DNA of 64,000 nt from Flavobacterium sp. 90 (GTDB taxonomy: Bacteria; Bacteroidota; Bacteroidia; Flavobacteriales; Flavobacteriaceae). The stretch is from NCBI RefSeq assembly GCF_004339525.1, contig NZ_SMGE01000001.1:5084001-5148000 (forward strand). Reading direction: 5' to 3'. Within the stretch, counting starts at the first letter, position 1, and each line of letters begins with the position of its first letter. The notes beneath the pieces are model-generated. The model was not told the DNA's origin, made no database searches, and saw nothing but the letters and a program-made list of their open reading frames with translations. A program made the translations under genes and the position numbers. Positions 7,351-16,610 of the stretch are shown here, one piece after another.

Positions 7351-7358
7351 CAAAAATA
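7351..7358 (-). promoter_or_regulatory. -7 element of the HxlR gene
   Basis: CAAAAATA on the plus strand reads TATTTTTG on the minus strand, an exact TAnnTTTG match. Transcription would start within the double palindrome, as expected for autorepression. Confidence 0.55.
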
Positions 7359-7372
7359 AGGCTTTAGCACTA

Positions 7373-7380
7373 TATTTTTG
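7373..7380 (+). promoter_or_regulatory. -7 element of the quinone-oxidoreductase gene
   Basis: TATTTTTG matches TAnnTTTG exactly, 18 nt before the chosen ATG at 7399. A start near 7387 would leave a 5' leader of about 12 nt. Confidence 0.6.
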
Positions 7381-7398
7381 TATAATAAAACAATAAAA

Positions 7399-8397
7399 AT
7401 GAAAGCAATTGTACTACAACAAAACAGAGAGTTTCTTCTGGAAGAAATAGAAATTCCACAACCTGAAAACAATCAAATTCAAGTGAAGATTTTAGCTTCA
7501 GGTTTTAATCCAATCGATTATCAAATGACCGAAGATGGACCAGAAAGAAAGCTTTTGCGTTCTCCAATTCTAGGTCGTGAATTCTCCGGAATTGTCTCGG
7601 CAATTGGTCCAAACGTAACCGATTTTAAAATAGGAGATGCCGTTTTCTGCGGATCAGGAAGTATGGGATCTAACGGAACTTACGCCGAATATATTTGTGT
7701 TCCCGAAGCCATCGTAGTGCATAAACCTTCGAACATTTCTTTTGGAGAAGCTGCGGCAATTCCGTCAGCGGGTTTAACGGCTTTGCAATCGTTTAATCGC
7801 ATGAATGCCAATTTGAATGATTCGATATTAATTACAGGTGCTGCGGGCGGAGTAGGCAATATGTTTCTGAAATTACTTATTGCAAAAAACTATGAGAATT
7901 TTATTGTTACGGGAGGAAATGAAAATAGTATCAATGCATTACTTGGTCTCGGTGTAAAACGGGAAAAAATCATCAATTATAAAAAAGAGGAAATCTACGA
8001 AACCGCATTTTCTTTAAATGAAAATAAAAAATTTGATTTTGTTGTGGATTTGGTAGGAAACAACACTGGAGAAATTGGAGCAAGGCTTCTAAAAACAAAC
8101 GGAGTTTTTGTAGATGTAACTAATTTTTCGACACCAGAATCACGTGGAATTCTGTTTACCAAAGGCGCTGCAATCTTAAATATCTCCAACTACGTTTACG
8201 GACTTGAAAAACGTTATGACTATTACCAAAACGGATTAAATGAGTTAAGATTATTGTTGCAAAACGGAATAATCTCACCGCCAGAAATTCAAATAGTTGG
8301 AAGTTTGGATGTTTCTACAGTTACAACTGCGCATTCAATATTACGCGAAAATAAAACACAAGGAAAGAAATTAGTAATGCAAATCAATACAATATGA
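7399..8397 (+). CDS. NADPH:quinone oxidoreductase-like MDR enzyme
   Basis: The 332-residue medium-chain dehydrogenase/reductase starts MKAIVLQQNREFLLEEIEIP; the longer frame from TTG 7378 would overlap the -7 element. An N-terminal GroES-like domain (VKILASGFNPIDYQM, GREFSGIVSAIGPNV) is followed by a Rossmann domain with ITGAAGGVGN near 152-161. Zinc-binding cysteines are absent, as in the zeta-crystallin/QOR group, which reduces quinones or enals with NADPH in the cytoplasm. It overlaps the cupin gene by 4 nt (ATGA) and lies opposite an HxlR regulator with a tandem palindrome, so it is probably electrophile-inducible. Confidence 0.85.
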   Translation: MKAIVLQQNREFLLEEIEIPQPENNQIQVKILASGFNPIDYQMTEDGPERKLLRSPILGREFSGIVSAIGPNVTDFKIGDAVFCGSGSMGSNGTYAEYICVPEAIVVHKPSNISFGEAAAIPSAGLTALQSFNRMNANLNDSILITGAAGGVGNMFLKLLIAKNYENFIVTGGNENSINALLGLGVKREKIINYKKEEIYETAFSLNENKKFDFVVDLVGNNTGEIGARLLKTNGVFVDVTNFSTPESRGILFTKGAAILNISNYVYGLEKRYDYYQNGLNELRLLLQNGIISPPEIQIVGSLDVSTVTTAHSILRENKTQGKKLVMQINTI

Positions 8398-8861
8398 AAA
8401 TCATTCCAAGAAGAGTTGTAACGGGCTTACACAACGGAAAATCAATAATTGAAGAAGATGCTATAATAACCAATGTTTCAGAGCATTTTCCGGGTCTGAT
8501 AATTTCTGATGTATGGTCGACAGATAGCACTCCTGCGAAATTTGAAGAGAAAATTATAGAAAATACAGCTTTTCCAAATACGCCTTTAAACGGAAGTTAT
8601 TTTAGATATGTTCAGATTCCGCCAGATAAAGATTTAGGAATTGTAACGCCAGAAAATCAGCCACATCCTTTAATGCATCAAACAGAAACACTGGATTATA
8701 TCATTATTCTTTCGGGGGAAATTTATTTGATTTTAGACGAAGGCGAAACTTTATTGCAAGCAGGTGATATTGTTGTACAAAGAGGCACAAATCATGCCTG
8801 GAGCAATCGTTCTGATTTGCCTTGCATACAATTGGCTATTCTTTTGGATGCATCCAAATAA
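8394..8861 (+). CDS. Cupin-domain protein
   Basis: A 155-residue protein whose C-terminal half is a cupin: HQTETLDYIIILSGEIYLILDEGETLLQAGDIVVQRGTNHAWSN contains the G(X)5HXH-like motif 1 in degenerate form and the PG-type motif 2 with H-x-W. The first half (to about 80) is a beta-rich extension. The ATG overlaps the MDR stop by 4 nt, so the two are translationally coupled. Cupins of this kind can be isomerases, dioxygenases or small-molecule sensors. Metal ligands are only partly kept, so the activity is uncertain. Confidence 0.75.
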   Translation: MKIIPRRVVTGLHNGKSIIEEDAIITNVSEHFPGLIISDVWSTDSTPAKFEEKIIENTAFPNTPLNGSYFRYVQIPPDKDLGIVTPENQPHPLMHQTETLDYIIILSGEIYLILDEGETLLQAGDIVVQRGTNHAWSNRSDLPCIQLAILLDASK

Positions 8862-8868
8862 ATGATTT

Positions 8869-8956
8869 TAGAAAAATCAGTTTTTATCAGCGTTTTCGCT
8901 TTAGCGAATCAGTAAAATCAGCGTTTAATTTTGACGTGGATAAAACAGATTTACTT
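8869..8956. repeat. Interspersed repeat family D, copy 1
   Basis: The segment holds AAAAATCAGTTTTTATCAGC, CGCTTTAGCGAATCAGTAAA and GACGTGGATAAAACAGATTT. The reverse complement, with few differences, is present at 30791-30878, about 22 kb away. It fills the gap between the convergent cupin and nucleosidase genes and contains a small hairpin (TTCGCTTTAGCGAA). Confidence 0.8.
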
Positions 8957-9544
8957 CTACTTTTTTAAATTCAAAATTTCCCCAAAAGCTTCAGCGGCTT
9001 TATGAACCTGAATTGTCCAGTCGTCTGCGGCATTATCATCTGCACCGTCTGAAATATATTTCAAACACAAAAACGGAATATTCTCTTTCATCGCAATCAT
9101 AGCAAGTGCGTAGGCTTCCATATCTACGACGTCATATATTTTTACGTCGTGTCCCATTTCAAAATTATCGCCGGTTCCGCAAATCCCAATTTGTAGTTCC
9201 GGCATTGTCAAACCGTATTCTAAAATTACGGGTAAATTAGAAAGAGGCGTTTCGTATAAAGCAAATCCCAATCCGCGAACATCCATATCTCTTTGTACAA
9301 ATTTGGTACAACAAATGACATCACCTTTTTTAAAGTGACTACTTCCGGCTGATCCAAGATTAACAATTATAGACGGCTTTTTGAACTGTATAGCTTTAGT
9401 AAGTTCATAAGCGGCGTTTACTTTTCCAATTCCGGTAATTAATGCGTTTTGTCCATCAAAAACATCGGCAGCTTCAACTTCTAAAGCAAAGGAAAAAAGT
9501 ACATTCTCTAAAGCAAAGGATTGCTCGTTGTTAATCTGTATCAT
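8957..9544 (-). CDS. Nucleosidase / purine-nucleoside phosphorylase-superfamily protein (MTA/SAH nucleosidase-like)
   Basis: The 195-residue protein (start MIQINNEQSF at 9544; an in-frame ATG 24 nt upstream adds MHFENKIS) has the PNP_UDP_1 pattern: NALITGIGKVNAAYEL, IIVNLGSAGS, a central GTGDNFEM and VDMEAYALA, in which Glu binds the ribose. The ending FLCLKYISDGADDNAADDW has the catalytic-type Asp. It is shorter than E. coli Pfs (about 232). It likely hydrolyses a nucleoside such as methylthioadenosine or S-adenosylhomocysteine in the cytoplasm; the substrate is inferred. It stands alone on the minus strand, with repeat D at its 3' end. Confidence 0.75.
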   Translation of the reverse strand: MIQINNEQSFALENVLFSFALEVEAADVFDGQNALITGIGKVNAAYELTKAIQFKKPSIIVNLGSAGSSHFKKGDVICCTKFVQRDMDVRGLGFALYETPLSNLPVILEYGLTMPELQIGICGTGDNFEMGHDVKIYDVVDMEAYALAMIAMKENIPFLCLKYISDGADDNAADDWTIQVHKAAEAFGEILNLKK

Positions 9545-9568
9545 TGAAATTTTATTTTCGAAATGCAA

Positions 9569-9932
9569 ATATCTTTAATTAAAATAAATAAAATAGGAGA
9601 GCTGCGTTTTAATTTTTGTCTAAAAATGCAATCGGAAAAATTAAGTAAATGAGTTACAAGTAAGTTCTTTTTAATTCGGTCGAGTAATTTTTTCGAAGAT
9701 ATTTAGTTTTTCATTCTGAATTTAAGGCTGTCTAAAATGCACAAAATAGCATTGGTTTTTGGTTGTAAAACATTGTTATGTAGTGTTTTGTAATTACTCG
9801 TACTTCGGATTTTGATTATTCGTACTTGTTTTTTGAAACAAATGAGTACGAGTGTTTTTATTCGGTCGCGCAGGAATGGTTTCTTTCTGAGATTTGTATC
9901 GAAATAAATTTCTAACCATAAACAACGATACC
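9569..9932. other. Intergenic region with inverted repeat
   Basis: The 364-bp gap between the divergent nucleosidase and serine-hydrolase genes has no convincing gene. Perfect 9-bp arms ACTCGTACT (9796-9804) and AGTACGAGT (9845-9853) enclose a further TCGTACTT, so two competing hairpins can form, and a T-run follows the right arm. Its role is unknown. Confidence 0.5.
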
Positions 9933-10991
9933 ATGAAAACTTCCCTAAAATTATTAGCAGCATTATTATTAGTAAGCACTTTTTCTTTTGGACAAGACAT
10001 TACAAGAAAGATTGATTCTATCATTAAGGACAATTATCAAAAAAATCCTGATGTAGGTATTAGCGTTGGTTTTATTCAAAATAATAGAGAATTCTATACT
10101 TCTTACGGAAAATTGAATGCAGAAAGTAACGCAGAAATTAATAAAAATTCTATTTTCGAAATTGCGTCTATCACCAAGATTTTGACCACAAATTTAGTTG
10201 CACAAGCTGTTTTGGAGAATAAAATAAAGTTAGACGATTATATCGACAATTATCTTCCTAACCAATATGTGTTGAATGAAAATCTAAAAAATAAAATCAA
10301 AATTTCAGATTTGGCTTCTCATCAATCTGGTTTGCCTGATATAGATTTTGGAAAATTAATTGCACTGGATCCGCAACAACCTATAAATAATGTAACCGAA
10401 AAAACATTGGCAGACATTATCAATAATTGCACTGAACTCAAAGATTATGGCAAATACCGTTATTCTACTATTGGAATTACTTTATTGGGGCAAATACTAG
10501 AAAAAGTGTACAACAAGAGTTATGATGAAATTATTAGAGAAAAAATCATAAATCCGTTGCACATGAAAAATACACTAACAATAGATTTTGATGTAAAAAA
10601 CAGAACAACTGCTCACAATCCTGAGGGTGGTATTCAGGAATTTTTCAAATGGAATGTTACTGCTCCTGCAGGATTAGTAAAATCGAATGCAACTAATATG
10701 GTTAAGTATTTGAAAGCACTTTTAAACAAAGAAACTACAGTTGGTAAAGCAGCATTAATTACTGAAAAAACGTTCTATAAAGTCGATAACAGAGAATTAG
10801 GATTGGCTTTAAATATTGATTCAGATGATAAAAATACGCTTTATATGAAATCTGGTGATTCAATGGGACAATCGTCTATTATATGTTATAACAGGACTAA
10901 AAATTGGGGAATTATAATTCTTTTGGATAAAAGAAATTCAAAAATGAGATCGAATTTATTGGATACTATTACTGAGACGGTTTTGAAATAA
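9933..10991 (+). CDS. Secreted serine hydrolase (class C beta-lactamase/PBP-like)
   Basis: From ATG 9933 the protein has 352 residues with a signal peptide (MKTSLKLLAALLLVSTFSFGQ); the frame upstream adds 13 residues before the signal peptide and is rejected. The beta-lactamase-like fold shows the S-x-x-K catalytic motif SITK at 79-82, HQSGLPD at 130-136, a Y-S-T triad at 177-179 where class C enzymes have YxN, and KSGDSMG near 318 in the place of KTG. Such proteins act in the periplasm as peptidases or esterases on D-amino-acid peptides or other esters; beta-lactam resistance is not implied. No operon partner. Confidence 0.82.
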   Translation: MKTSLKLLAALLLVSTFSFGQDITRKIDSIIKDNYQKNPDVGISVGFIQNNREFYTSYGKLNAESNAEINKNSIFEIASITKILTTNLVAQAVLENKIKLDDYIDNYLPNQYVLNENLKNKIKISDLASHQSGLPDIDFGKLIALDPQQPINNVTEKTLADIINNCTELKDYGKYRYSTIGITLLGQILEKVYNKSYDEIIREKIINPLHMKNTLTIDFDVKNRTTAHNPEGGIQEFFKWNVTAPAGLVKSNATNMVKYLKALLNKETTVGKAALITEKTFYKVDNRELGLALNIDSDDKNTLYMKSGDSMGQSSIICYNRTKNWGIIILLDKRNSKMRSNLLDTITETVLK

Positions 10992-11002
10992 AAGGCTCAA
11001 AA

Positions 11003-11232
11003 TTGAACGCGGATGAGGCGGATTCGCTTTGCGAAAACGCGGATTAAAACGGATTTTATTAGATTAATCTTGTCATTTCGAATGAGAAATCTTCGCAAGT
11101 AACTCCGCAACGAGGATTTAATCTTTGTCGAGCTACTCGTGAAGATTTCTCCTTCATCGAAATGACAAAAATGCGAGTAAAATCCGTTTTAATCTGTGTT
11201 TTCGTAAAGCAAATCCGTGTCATCCGCGTACT
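11003..11232. repeat. Nested palindromic element (repeat B / A / inverted B)
   Basis: Forward B block (CGCGGATGAGGCGGATTCGC and following, 11003-11060) is followed by a family-A palindrome with TTGTCATTTCGA arms (11070-11168) and then an inverted B block (11177-11230) that ends GTGTCATCCGCGTA. The whole makes an imperfect hairpin of about 230 bp. Forward B copies also occur at 2966, 3063 and 23466. Confidence 0.8.
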
Positions 11233-11267
11233 ATAAAAAGACAGTCACCAATCTTTGTAGAGTTAAG

Positions 11268-11309
11268 CCTGTCATTTCGATCCCAAAGCCCTGAGATCGA
11301 AATGACAAT
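11268..11309. repeat. Short palindrome of family A
   Basis: CTGTCATTTCGATC and GATCGAAATGACA flank a 12-base loop, giving a compact hairpin. It uses the same outer arms as the longer family-A elements at 11070 and 23402. Confidence 0.75.
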
Positions 11310-11407
11310 ATTGCGGTTAAGCTGCATCTTCATGATGTACCCAACTGAGTAATATTAATAAATTATTAAATGAGCGAATCACAAAAAATATCGATTGCGC
11401 TTTGCCT

Positions 11408-11415
11408 TACTTTTG
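11408..11415 (+). promoter_or_regulatory. -7 element of the ECF sigma gene
   Basis: TACTTTTG fits TAnnTTTG and lies inside a small palindrome CCTTAC-TTTT-GTAAGG (11406-11419). It is 34 nt before the sigma-factor ATG. Confidence 0.5.
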
Positions 11416-11448
11416 TAAGGGTCTTCTTTAACAATTTAAAATTGCATT

Positions 11449-12027
11449 ATGAGTTCTGATTTGGTACTAAGATTACGAAATGGAGATGATTCTTGTTTTA
11501 AAGAAATCTACGATTTATATCACTTTAAAGTATTTTGTTTTGTAAAAAAATATACAGCGCAGCTTGCAGATTCAGAAGATGTGACACAGAATGTTTTTAT
11601 TCATCTTTGGAAATACAGAACAAAACTAGATCCAAATATTGAGTTGGAAGCCATTTTGTTTAAAAGCTCCAAACAGGAAATTTCAAGATGGTATAAGAAA
11701 CAAAACAGAATTTTTTCGGTAGAAAATGACCAGTTGATAAAAGAGCTCGATTATGTTCTTGAAGTCGATGATGACATTAGTATTAAACTGGAAAAAATAG
11801 AATATCTGCTCAATAAAATTCCAGCCAAAAGAAGAAAAATTTTTAATCTCCATAAGTTCGAAGATCGCAGTTACAAAGAAATAGCGGCAGAAATGGACAT
11901 GTCGCCAAGTGCCGTAGCAAACCAAATTTCGAAGACATTACAATTCCTTAAAAAGAATTCGATTAAGAATCATGAATTGTATTGGTTCGCGCTTTTTTTT
12001 GTGAGTCAGGCCGAATTTATATCTTAA
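11449..12027 (+). CDS. ECF-family RNA polymerase sigma factor
   Basis: The 192-residue protein has the sigma-70 region 2 signature (LYHFKVFCFVKKYTAQLADSEDVTQNVFIHLW, about 25-60) and region 4 (IPAKRRKIFNLHKFEDRSYKEIAAEMDMSPSAVANQISKTLQFL, about 125-168). It belongs to the Bacteroidota FecI-like sigma-70 group that works with FecR anti-sigma proteins and TonB receptors. FecR (12217) and an STN-bearing TonB receptor (13252) follow, forming a cell-surface signalling unit. The C-terminal tail (HELYWFALFFVSQAEFIS) is hydrophobic and unusual for a cytoplasmic factor. Confidence 0.9.
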   Translation: MSSDLVLRLRNGDDSCFKEIYDLYHFKVFCFVKKYTAQLADSEDVTQNVFIHLWKYRTKLDPNIELEAILFKSSKQEISRWYKKQNRIFSVENDQLIKELDYVLEVDDDISIKLEKIEYLLNKIPAKRRKIFNLHKFEDRSYKEIAAEMDMSPSAVANQISKTLQFLKKNSIKNHELYWFALFFVSQAEFIS

Positions 12028-12216
12028 AACCGACTTTTGTTTTTGTGTCTTTTTAAAGGCAAATTTCCCCTGATTTACTGCCAATAACTGTTTTTTTGCA
12101 TCGGATTCAAAGTTAAGTAAATGTTCTTCTACATTAAGAAAACATTAATTACGATGACTACCCGTGATATTTAAATCATTGAAAATCTATTATAGTTGAA
12201 TCGAGGAGATTCGTGT

Positions 12217-13095
12217 ATGATTTTCCAAAAACTAAAGTTGATTTTAATGAAATCGAAAAAATTGAGAGATGAGTGGGATGCAATACCCAACAGAGGTATT
12301 TTACCAAATGAAAGCACAACTCGTATGTGGAATACGATACGCAAAACTACAGTTGATAAGTATAAAAACTTTTATAACTGGACAGCGGTTGCAAGTGCTG
12401 TAATTATTCTGTCTTTTAGTGCGTATCAGGCTTTTCTTCACTCTGATTTTCCTAAACCCGAAATTACTTCGACAATAACTTTCAATAATGATATCAGACT
12501 TTTGAGTTTGCCTGATGGAACAAGAGTTTGGTTAAATGAAAATTCTGAGATTGATTATCCTAAAAAATTTACTGGAAAAGAAAGAACGGTTACTTTAAAA
12601 GGAGAAGCTTTTTTTGAAGTAAAACGCGATCCGTCTCATCCGTTTGTGATTAGTTCCGGAGCTATAAAAACGACTGTTTTGGGAACTTCTTTTAATGTTA
12701 AGGCTTACGCCAATAATCAGCCTGAAGTAAACGTAAGAACTGGAAAAGTAAAAGTCGAAAGTTCGCAAAATACTGTATTGCTTGAAAGAGGCGATAAAGC
12801 AATTTATGAAGCCCAAACTTCGATACTAAACAAACAAAAATCTCTTGTTCTTGAACCGGAATGGAAAAAGGTTTTAATCTATGTCGACGGATTAACCTTA
12901 GCACAGGTTTTGGAAAAAATGAAAGTAAAAAATCATTTTTCAGTTATGTATTTAGATGAAGATTTAAAAAATCTTAAAATACAAGGAACACTTGATACGA
13001 GACAGGGTTTTTATGAAATGCTCCAAACAATTGCTTTTGCTTTGGAAATAAAGATTCAAACTACCGGAAATAATACTTTTCTCATTAGCAGATAA
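12217..13095 (+). CDS. FecR-family anti-sigma factor
   Basis: The 292-residue protein starts MIFQKLKLILMKSK at 12217; a TTG 21 nt upstream is unlikely. A single membrane segment (about 55-75, NWTAVASAVIILSFSAYQAF) divides a short cytoplasmic part from the periplasmic FecR domain (about 85-185: LSLPDGTRVWLNENSEIDYP, VTLKGEAFFEVKRDPSHPFV, TVLGTSFNVKAY). A C-terminal DUF4974 domain (about 222-290) contacts the STN domain of the receptor in known systems. It relays the state of the TonB receptor at 13252 to the sigma factor at 11449. Confidence 0.9.
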   Translation: MIFQKLKLILMKSKKLRDEWDAIPNRGILPNESTTRMWNTIRKTTVDKYKNFYNWTAVASAVIILSFSAYQAFLHSDFPKPEITSTITFNNDIRLLSLPDGTRVWLNENSEIDYPKKFTGKERTVTLKGEAFFEVKRDPSHPFVISSGAIKTTVLGTSFNVKAYANNQPEVNVRTGKVKVESSQNTVLLERGDKAIYEAQTSILNKQKSLVLEPEWKKVLIYVDGLTLAQVLEKMKVKNHFSVMYLDEDLKNLKIQGTLDTRQGFYEMLQTIAFALEIKIQTTGNNTFLISR

Positions 13096-13251
13096 AAGGT
13101 TATAAAATTTTGAAACAATAATTTGCGACTGTATTAAATCTAAAAAAAAGATTTAATACAAGTTGCCGGGAATCGCTCGCTTTAAACTGAAAATATTTAT
13201 CCAAAATATTGCATTAAAAATAATTCTAATAAACACTAACAATCATCAATT

Positions 13252-16200
13252 ATGAACAATGAATTTTCGAGGCGATTTGCCGTTGCCTTATGGATTTTAT
13301 TTTTCGGAGTTTTCTTCGGAACAAATTCAATTTATGCACAAACCGGAACTGTATCGGTTGATTTTAAAAATTCTTCGCCACAAAAAATTATAGATAATCT
13401 AAAATCCCGAACGCCTTATCAATTTGTTTATCAAAAAGATCTGGATTTGGATTTACCATTGGTTACACTAAAAAAAGATAATGTTTCGATAGATGAAATT
13501 TTAAGTGATTTGCAAAACATGACCAACTTAAATTTCAGAAGAAACGAAAATAATATAGCCGTAAATAGTAAAGACGGTGACAAAAAAAAAAAGAAGGGAA
13601 AAATAACCGGTAAAGTCGTAGATGTCAAAGGACTTTCGTTGCCTGGTGTAAATATAAAAGTAGCTGAACTGAGTATTGGCGCGCAATCTGATATTGATGG
13701 TAATTATGTTTTGGAATTAGAACCAGGCGAATATACTATCGAAATTAGTGCGATTTCATTTCAAACGCAAAAGATTACGGGAGTTAAAGTTCTTGAAAAC
13801 GGCGAAACTCCACTTGTAGTTTCTTTAAAAGAAGATGCAGAATCTTTGAATGAAGTTGTTATTATTCAGGATTATAAAAAAGCAACAGCATCAGTAGGAG
13901 GTATGTTACTGCAACAGAAAAAAGCGGCTCAGTTTTCTGATGGTATTTCGGCAGAGCAAATCGCCAGAACTCCGGACAGAGATGTGGCGAGTTCCTTAAA
14001 ACGTATTACGGGTGTAACGACAATTGGCGATAAATATGTTGTAGTACGTTCTATGGGCGAAAGATGGAATCAGGCGGTTATGGACGGAATCGCTTTGCCA
14101 AGTACAGATGCTTATCAGCAAAATTTCTCTTTCGATATTATTCCAACGGCTATTGTCGAAAGTATTGTTGTGAGCAAATCTGCAACGCCGGATATGTACG
14201 CGAATTTTGCCGGAGGATATGTAGAAGTTAAAACTATGGATATTCCGAAAGAAAACTTCACCAATTTTTCTATTAGTAATTCTTATAACAGTAAAAGTGC
14301 TTTTAAAGAGCGATTGACAAAACAGGAAGGCGATTATGATTATTGGGGTTTTGATGACGGTCGACGTGATTATCCATCTAACCGTGCCACAATAGATCCT
14401 CCAAAAACTGAGGCGGAATCAGGTCCTTTTTTGGATTACAGCAGACTATTTACAGAGGATAATTTTTCTACTTATAAAACCTATGGCGCTCCCGGAACAA
14501 CTTTGCAATTTGGTATAGGAAGAACTTATAAATTAAAAGACAATAACAAATGGGGATTTGTTGGTTCAGCAATTTTTAAGAATACGCAGGAAAAACTAGA
14601 AATTGAGCATACAGAAAGAAATTTTAGAAGTAATACTGATTTTTCGCCGGAGAGCGATAAAGCATTGTACTCCACTTTTACAAAATATGGCTTTAAAAAT
14701 TCAGGAGCCAATTATACTTATAATTCGACTTTGGGCGGTATGTTTAATGCGGGTATTCAGTTAGGTAATCATAAAATTACAGTGCGTAATACTGTTATGC
14801 ATATTTACAACAATCAATTAACCCAAATTACAGGTTGGGAAAATGACGATGCTATAGATGGGATTTTAGACGGCAGCAAACTTGCAAATACTACAGAGTC
14901 TAATTATCCTGTTTACACCACTTTTATTCAGAATAAAATTGAAGGAAATCACAAGTTCGATAACCTTGAAGTTAATTGGTATGGTGCCTATGGAAATGTA
15001 GCAAAAGATACCAAGGACGCAACATTTGTAACTATTAGCAAGGAAAAAGTAGGCGATGATGTACTGACATCTTACGGTGTGAATAATAATGGTAAGAACA
15101 ATTTTCCGTTTAGCAGAAGCAATTTTACTAATGACGAGGCCGATTATAACTGGGCCATTAATTTAAAATACACTTTTAATTTTGGTGATTCTTTTACAAA
15201 TGATCTTAAAGGAGGTTATTTTGGGACTTATAAAAGAGCAACAAATCAACAAGCATCTGCTAAGTTAATAACAGTTGGTCAGACAGCTGAGCAGGCTACT
15301 ATTTATGAACCGCTTTCTAAATTTTTGGACGGATCAAATTATTATTGGGGAGGTTTTGGATGGCAAGATTTTGGCATATACGGTAATAAGTATGAAGGTG
15401 ACGTCAAAATACATTCCCCATTTTTAATGCTCGATGATAAAATTGGTCGATATGTAAGGTTGGTTTGGGGAGTAAGAGCCGAAAGCTACATTTATACCGA
15501 AATACAAAGTCAATCTGAATATCCTGATGGTTTAGCAAAAGACCAGGGTAATGATAAAATGTGGCAATTTCTGCCATCGGCAAGCTTAATAATTAGTCCA
15601 ACTAATAAAATGAATGTTAGATTGGGGTATAATAAATCTGTTTTGCGTCCACAATTTGCAGAGCGTTTGGGTATTCCTTATTACGATCCAATTCGTTCGG
15701 CTAAAGTCTACAATTACTCAGATGGATTGGTTTCAAGTGTCGCTAATAATTATGATCTTAAATTAGAATGGTTCCCATCCGGTGCTGAGATTTTATCTTT
15801 TGGTATTTATCATAAAGACATTGATAATCCAATAGAATCAGTTGGTTTCCGTAATACTTCAGATGGAAGAGATATCTACGTTTTGAACTCAAACAATGCC
15901 AAACTATGGGGAGTTGAATTTGAGTTTTATAAAAATCTTTCTTTCTTAGGAGAAGGCGGAATATTAAAAGATCTTTTTGTTTACGGAAACGCTTCTTTCA
16001 ATGATACAAAAGTAACTTCTTATGTTAATATCGATGGAACGGGAGGACTTTATGAAGCCAACAGACCTTTGTATGGGCAATCACCTTATACTTATAATCT
16101 TGGTTTAGATTATGTAGGTGACCGTTTTGGTTTTAGTCTTAGACAGAATGCGATTGGAGATCAATATATATTGGTAGGATTTGAATACCGTGCCGAAGAA

Positions 16201-16491
16201 ATTCGCATGCCATATGCGATAACGGATGCTCAGGTAAGTTACAAATTTTTTAAAGAAAGAAATCTGGAATTAAAATTCAGCATGAAGAACATGTTTGATA
16301 CAGGCATAAATACTTATAATAACACTAATAGTTATAGTACAATTACGGATGTTCCCTATGGAGCAAATCCAAGAGATAGATATAGTCTGGGTGCTGGGGC
16401 AACAAAGAAGTACGATGAAGATATTGATCAGGTTGTATTTAAAGCTAAAAGTGGCAGGACATTAAGTCTATCTCTTAATTATAGGTTTTAA
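13252..16491 (+). CDS. TonB-dependent receptor with STN signalling domain
   Basis: The 1079-residue outer-membrane receptor has a signal peptide (to about 30), a secretin/TonB N-terminal (STN) domain (about 35-95, GTVSVDFKNSSPQKIIDNL), a lysine-rich linker, and a CarboxypepD_reg domain (about 117-200). A plug follows (205-330, with DRDVASSLKRITGVTTIGDKYVVVRSMGERW and GGYVEVKT) and a large barrel ending in SLSLNYRF with terminal Phe. The STN domain and the sigma/FecR genes upstream make it a transducing receptor. Ligand unknown; the five lipoprotein genes downstream may supply its surface partners. A hairpin lies in the gap after its stop. Confidence 0.9.
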   Translation: MNNEFSRRFAVALWILFFGVFFGTNSIYAQTGTVSVDFKNSSPQKIIDNLKSRTPYQFVYQKDLDLDLPLVTLKKDNVSIDEILSDLQNMTNLNFRRNENNIAVNSKDGDKKKKKGKITGKVVDVKGLSLPGVNIKVAELSIGAQSDIDGNYVLELEPGEYTIEISAISFQTQKITGVKVLENGETPLVVSLKEDAESLNEVVIIQDYKKATASVGGMLLQQKKAAQFSDGISAEQIARTPDRDVASSLKRITGVTTIGDKYVVVRSMGERWNQAVMDGIALPSTDAYQQNFSFDIIPTAIVESIVVSKSATPDMYANFAGGYVEVKTMDIPKENFTNFSISNSYNSKSAFKERLTKQEGDYDYWGFDDGRRDYPSNRATIDPPKTEAESGPFLDYSRLFTEDNFSTYKTYGAPGTTLQFGIGRTYKLKDNNKWGFVGSAIFKNTQEKLEIEHTERNFRSNTDFSPESDKALYSTFTKYGFKNSGANYTYNSTLGGMFNAGIQLGNHKITVRNTVMHIYNNQLTQITGWENDDAIDGILDGSKLANTTESNYPVYTTFIQNKIEGNHKFDNLEVNWYGAYGNVAKDTKDATFVTISKEKVGDDVLTSYGVNNNGKNNFPFSRSNFTNDEADYNWAINLKYTFNFGDSFTNDLKGGYFGTYKRATNQQASAKLITVGQTAEQATIYEPLSKFLDGSNYYWGGFGWQDFGIYGNKYEGDVKIHSPFLMLDDKIGRYVRLVWGVRAESYIYTEIQSQSEYPDGLAKDQGNDKMWQFLPSASLIISPTNKMNVRLGYNKSVLRPQFAERLGIPYYDPIRSAKVYNYSDGLVSSVANNYDLKLEWFPSGAEILSFGIYHKDIDNPIESVGFRNTSDGRDIYVLNSNNAKLWGVEFEFYKNLSFLGEGGILKDLFVYGNASFNDTKVTSYVNIDGTGGLYEANRPLYGQSPYTYNLGLDYVGDRFGFSLRQNAIGDQYILVGFEYRAEEIRMPYAITDAQVSYKFFKERNLELKFSMKNMFDTGINTYNNTNSYSTITDVPYGANPRDRYSLGAGATKKYDEDIDQVVFKAKSGRTLSLSLNYRF

Positions 16492-16541
16492 AGTTGCAAA
16501 ATTGAATCATTAGACGATCAAACATTTTATAAAAACAAAAC

Positions 16542-16570
16542 CTTAGAAAAGTATTTTACTTACTTCTAAG
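16542..16570 (+). terminator. Hairpin between receptor and lipoprotein genes
   Basis: CTTAGAAAAGTA pairs with TACTTACTTCTAAG, followed by TTTTG. It could attenuate read-through or set relative expression of receptor and lipoproteins; the U-tract is short, so it is a weak terminator at best. Confidence 0.45.
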
Positions 16571-16610
16571 TTTTGCTTTAAAGGACAATTTTAATAATAA
16601 TTAATTCTTT

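Noticed and set aside
9703..10033. Two overlapping minus-strand frames of 79-86 codons
   Set aside because: They cover the promoter and start of the serine hydrolase gene and read as AT-rich noncoding DNA.
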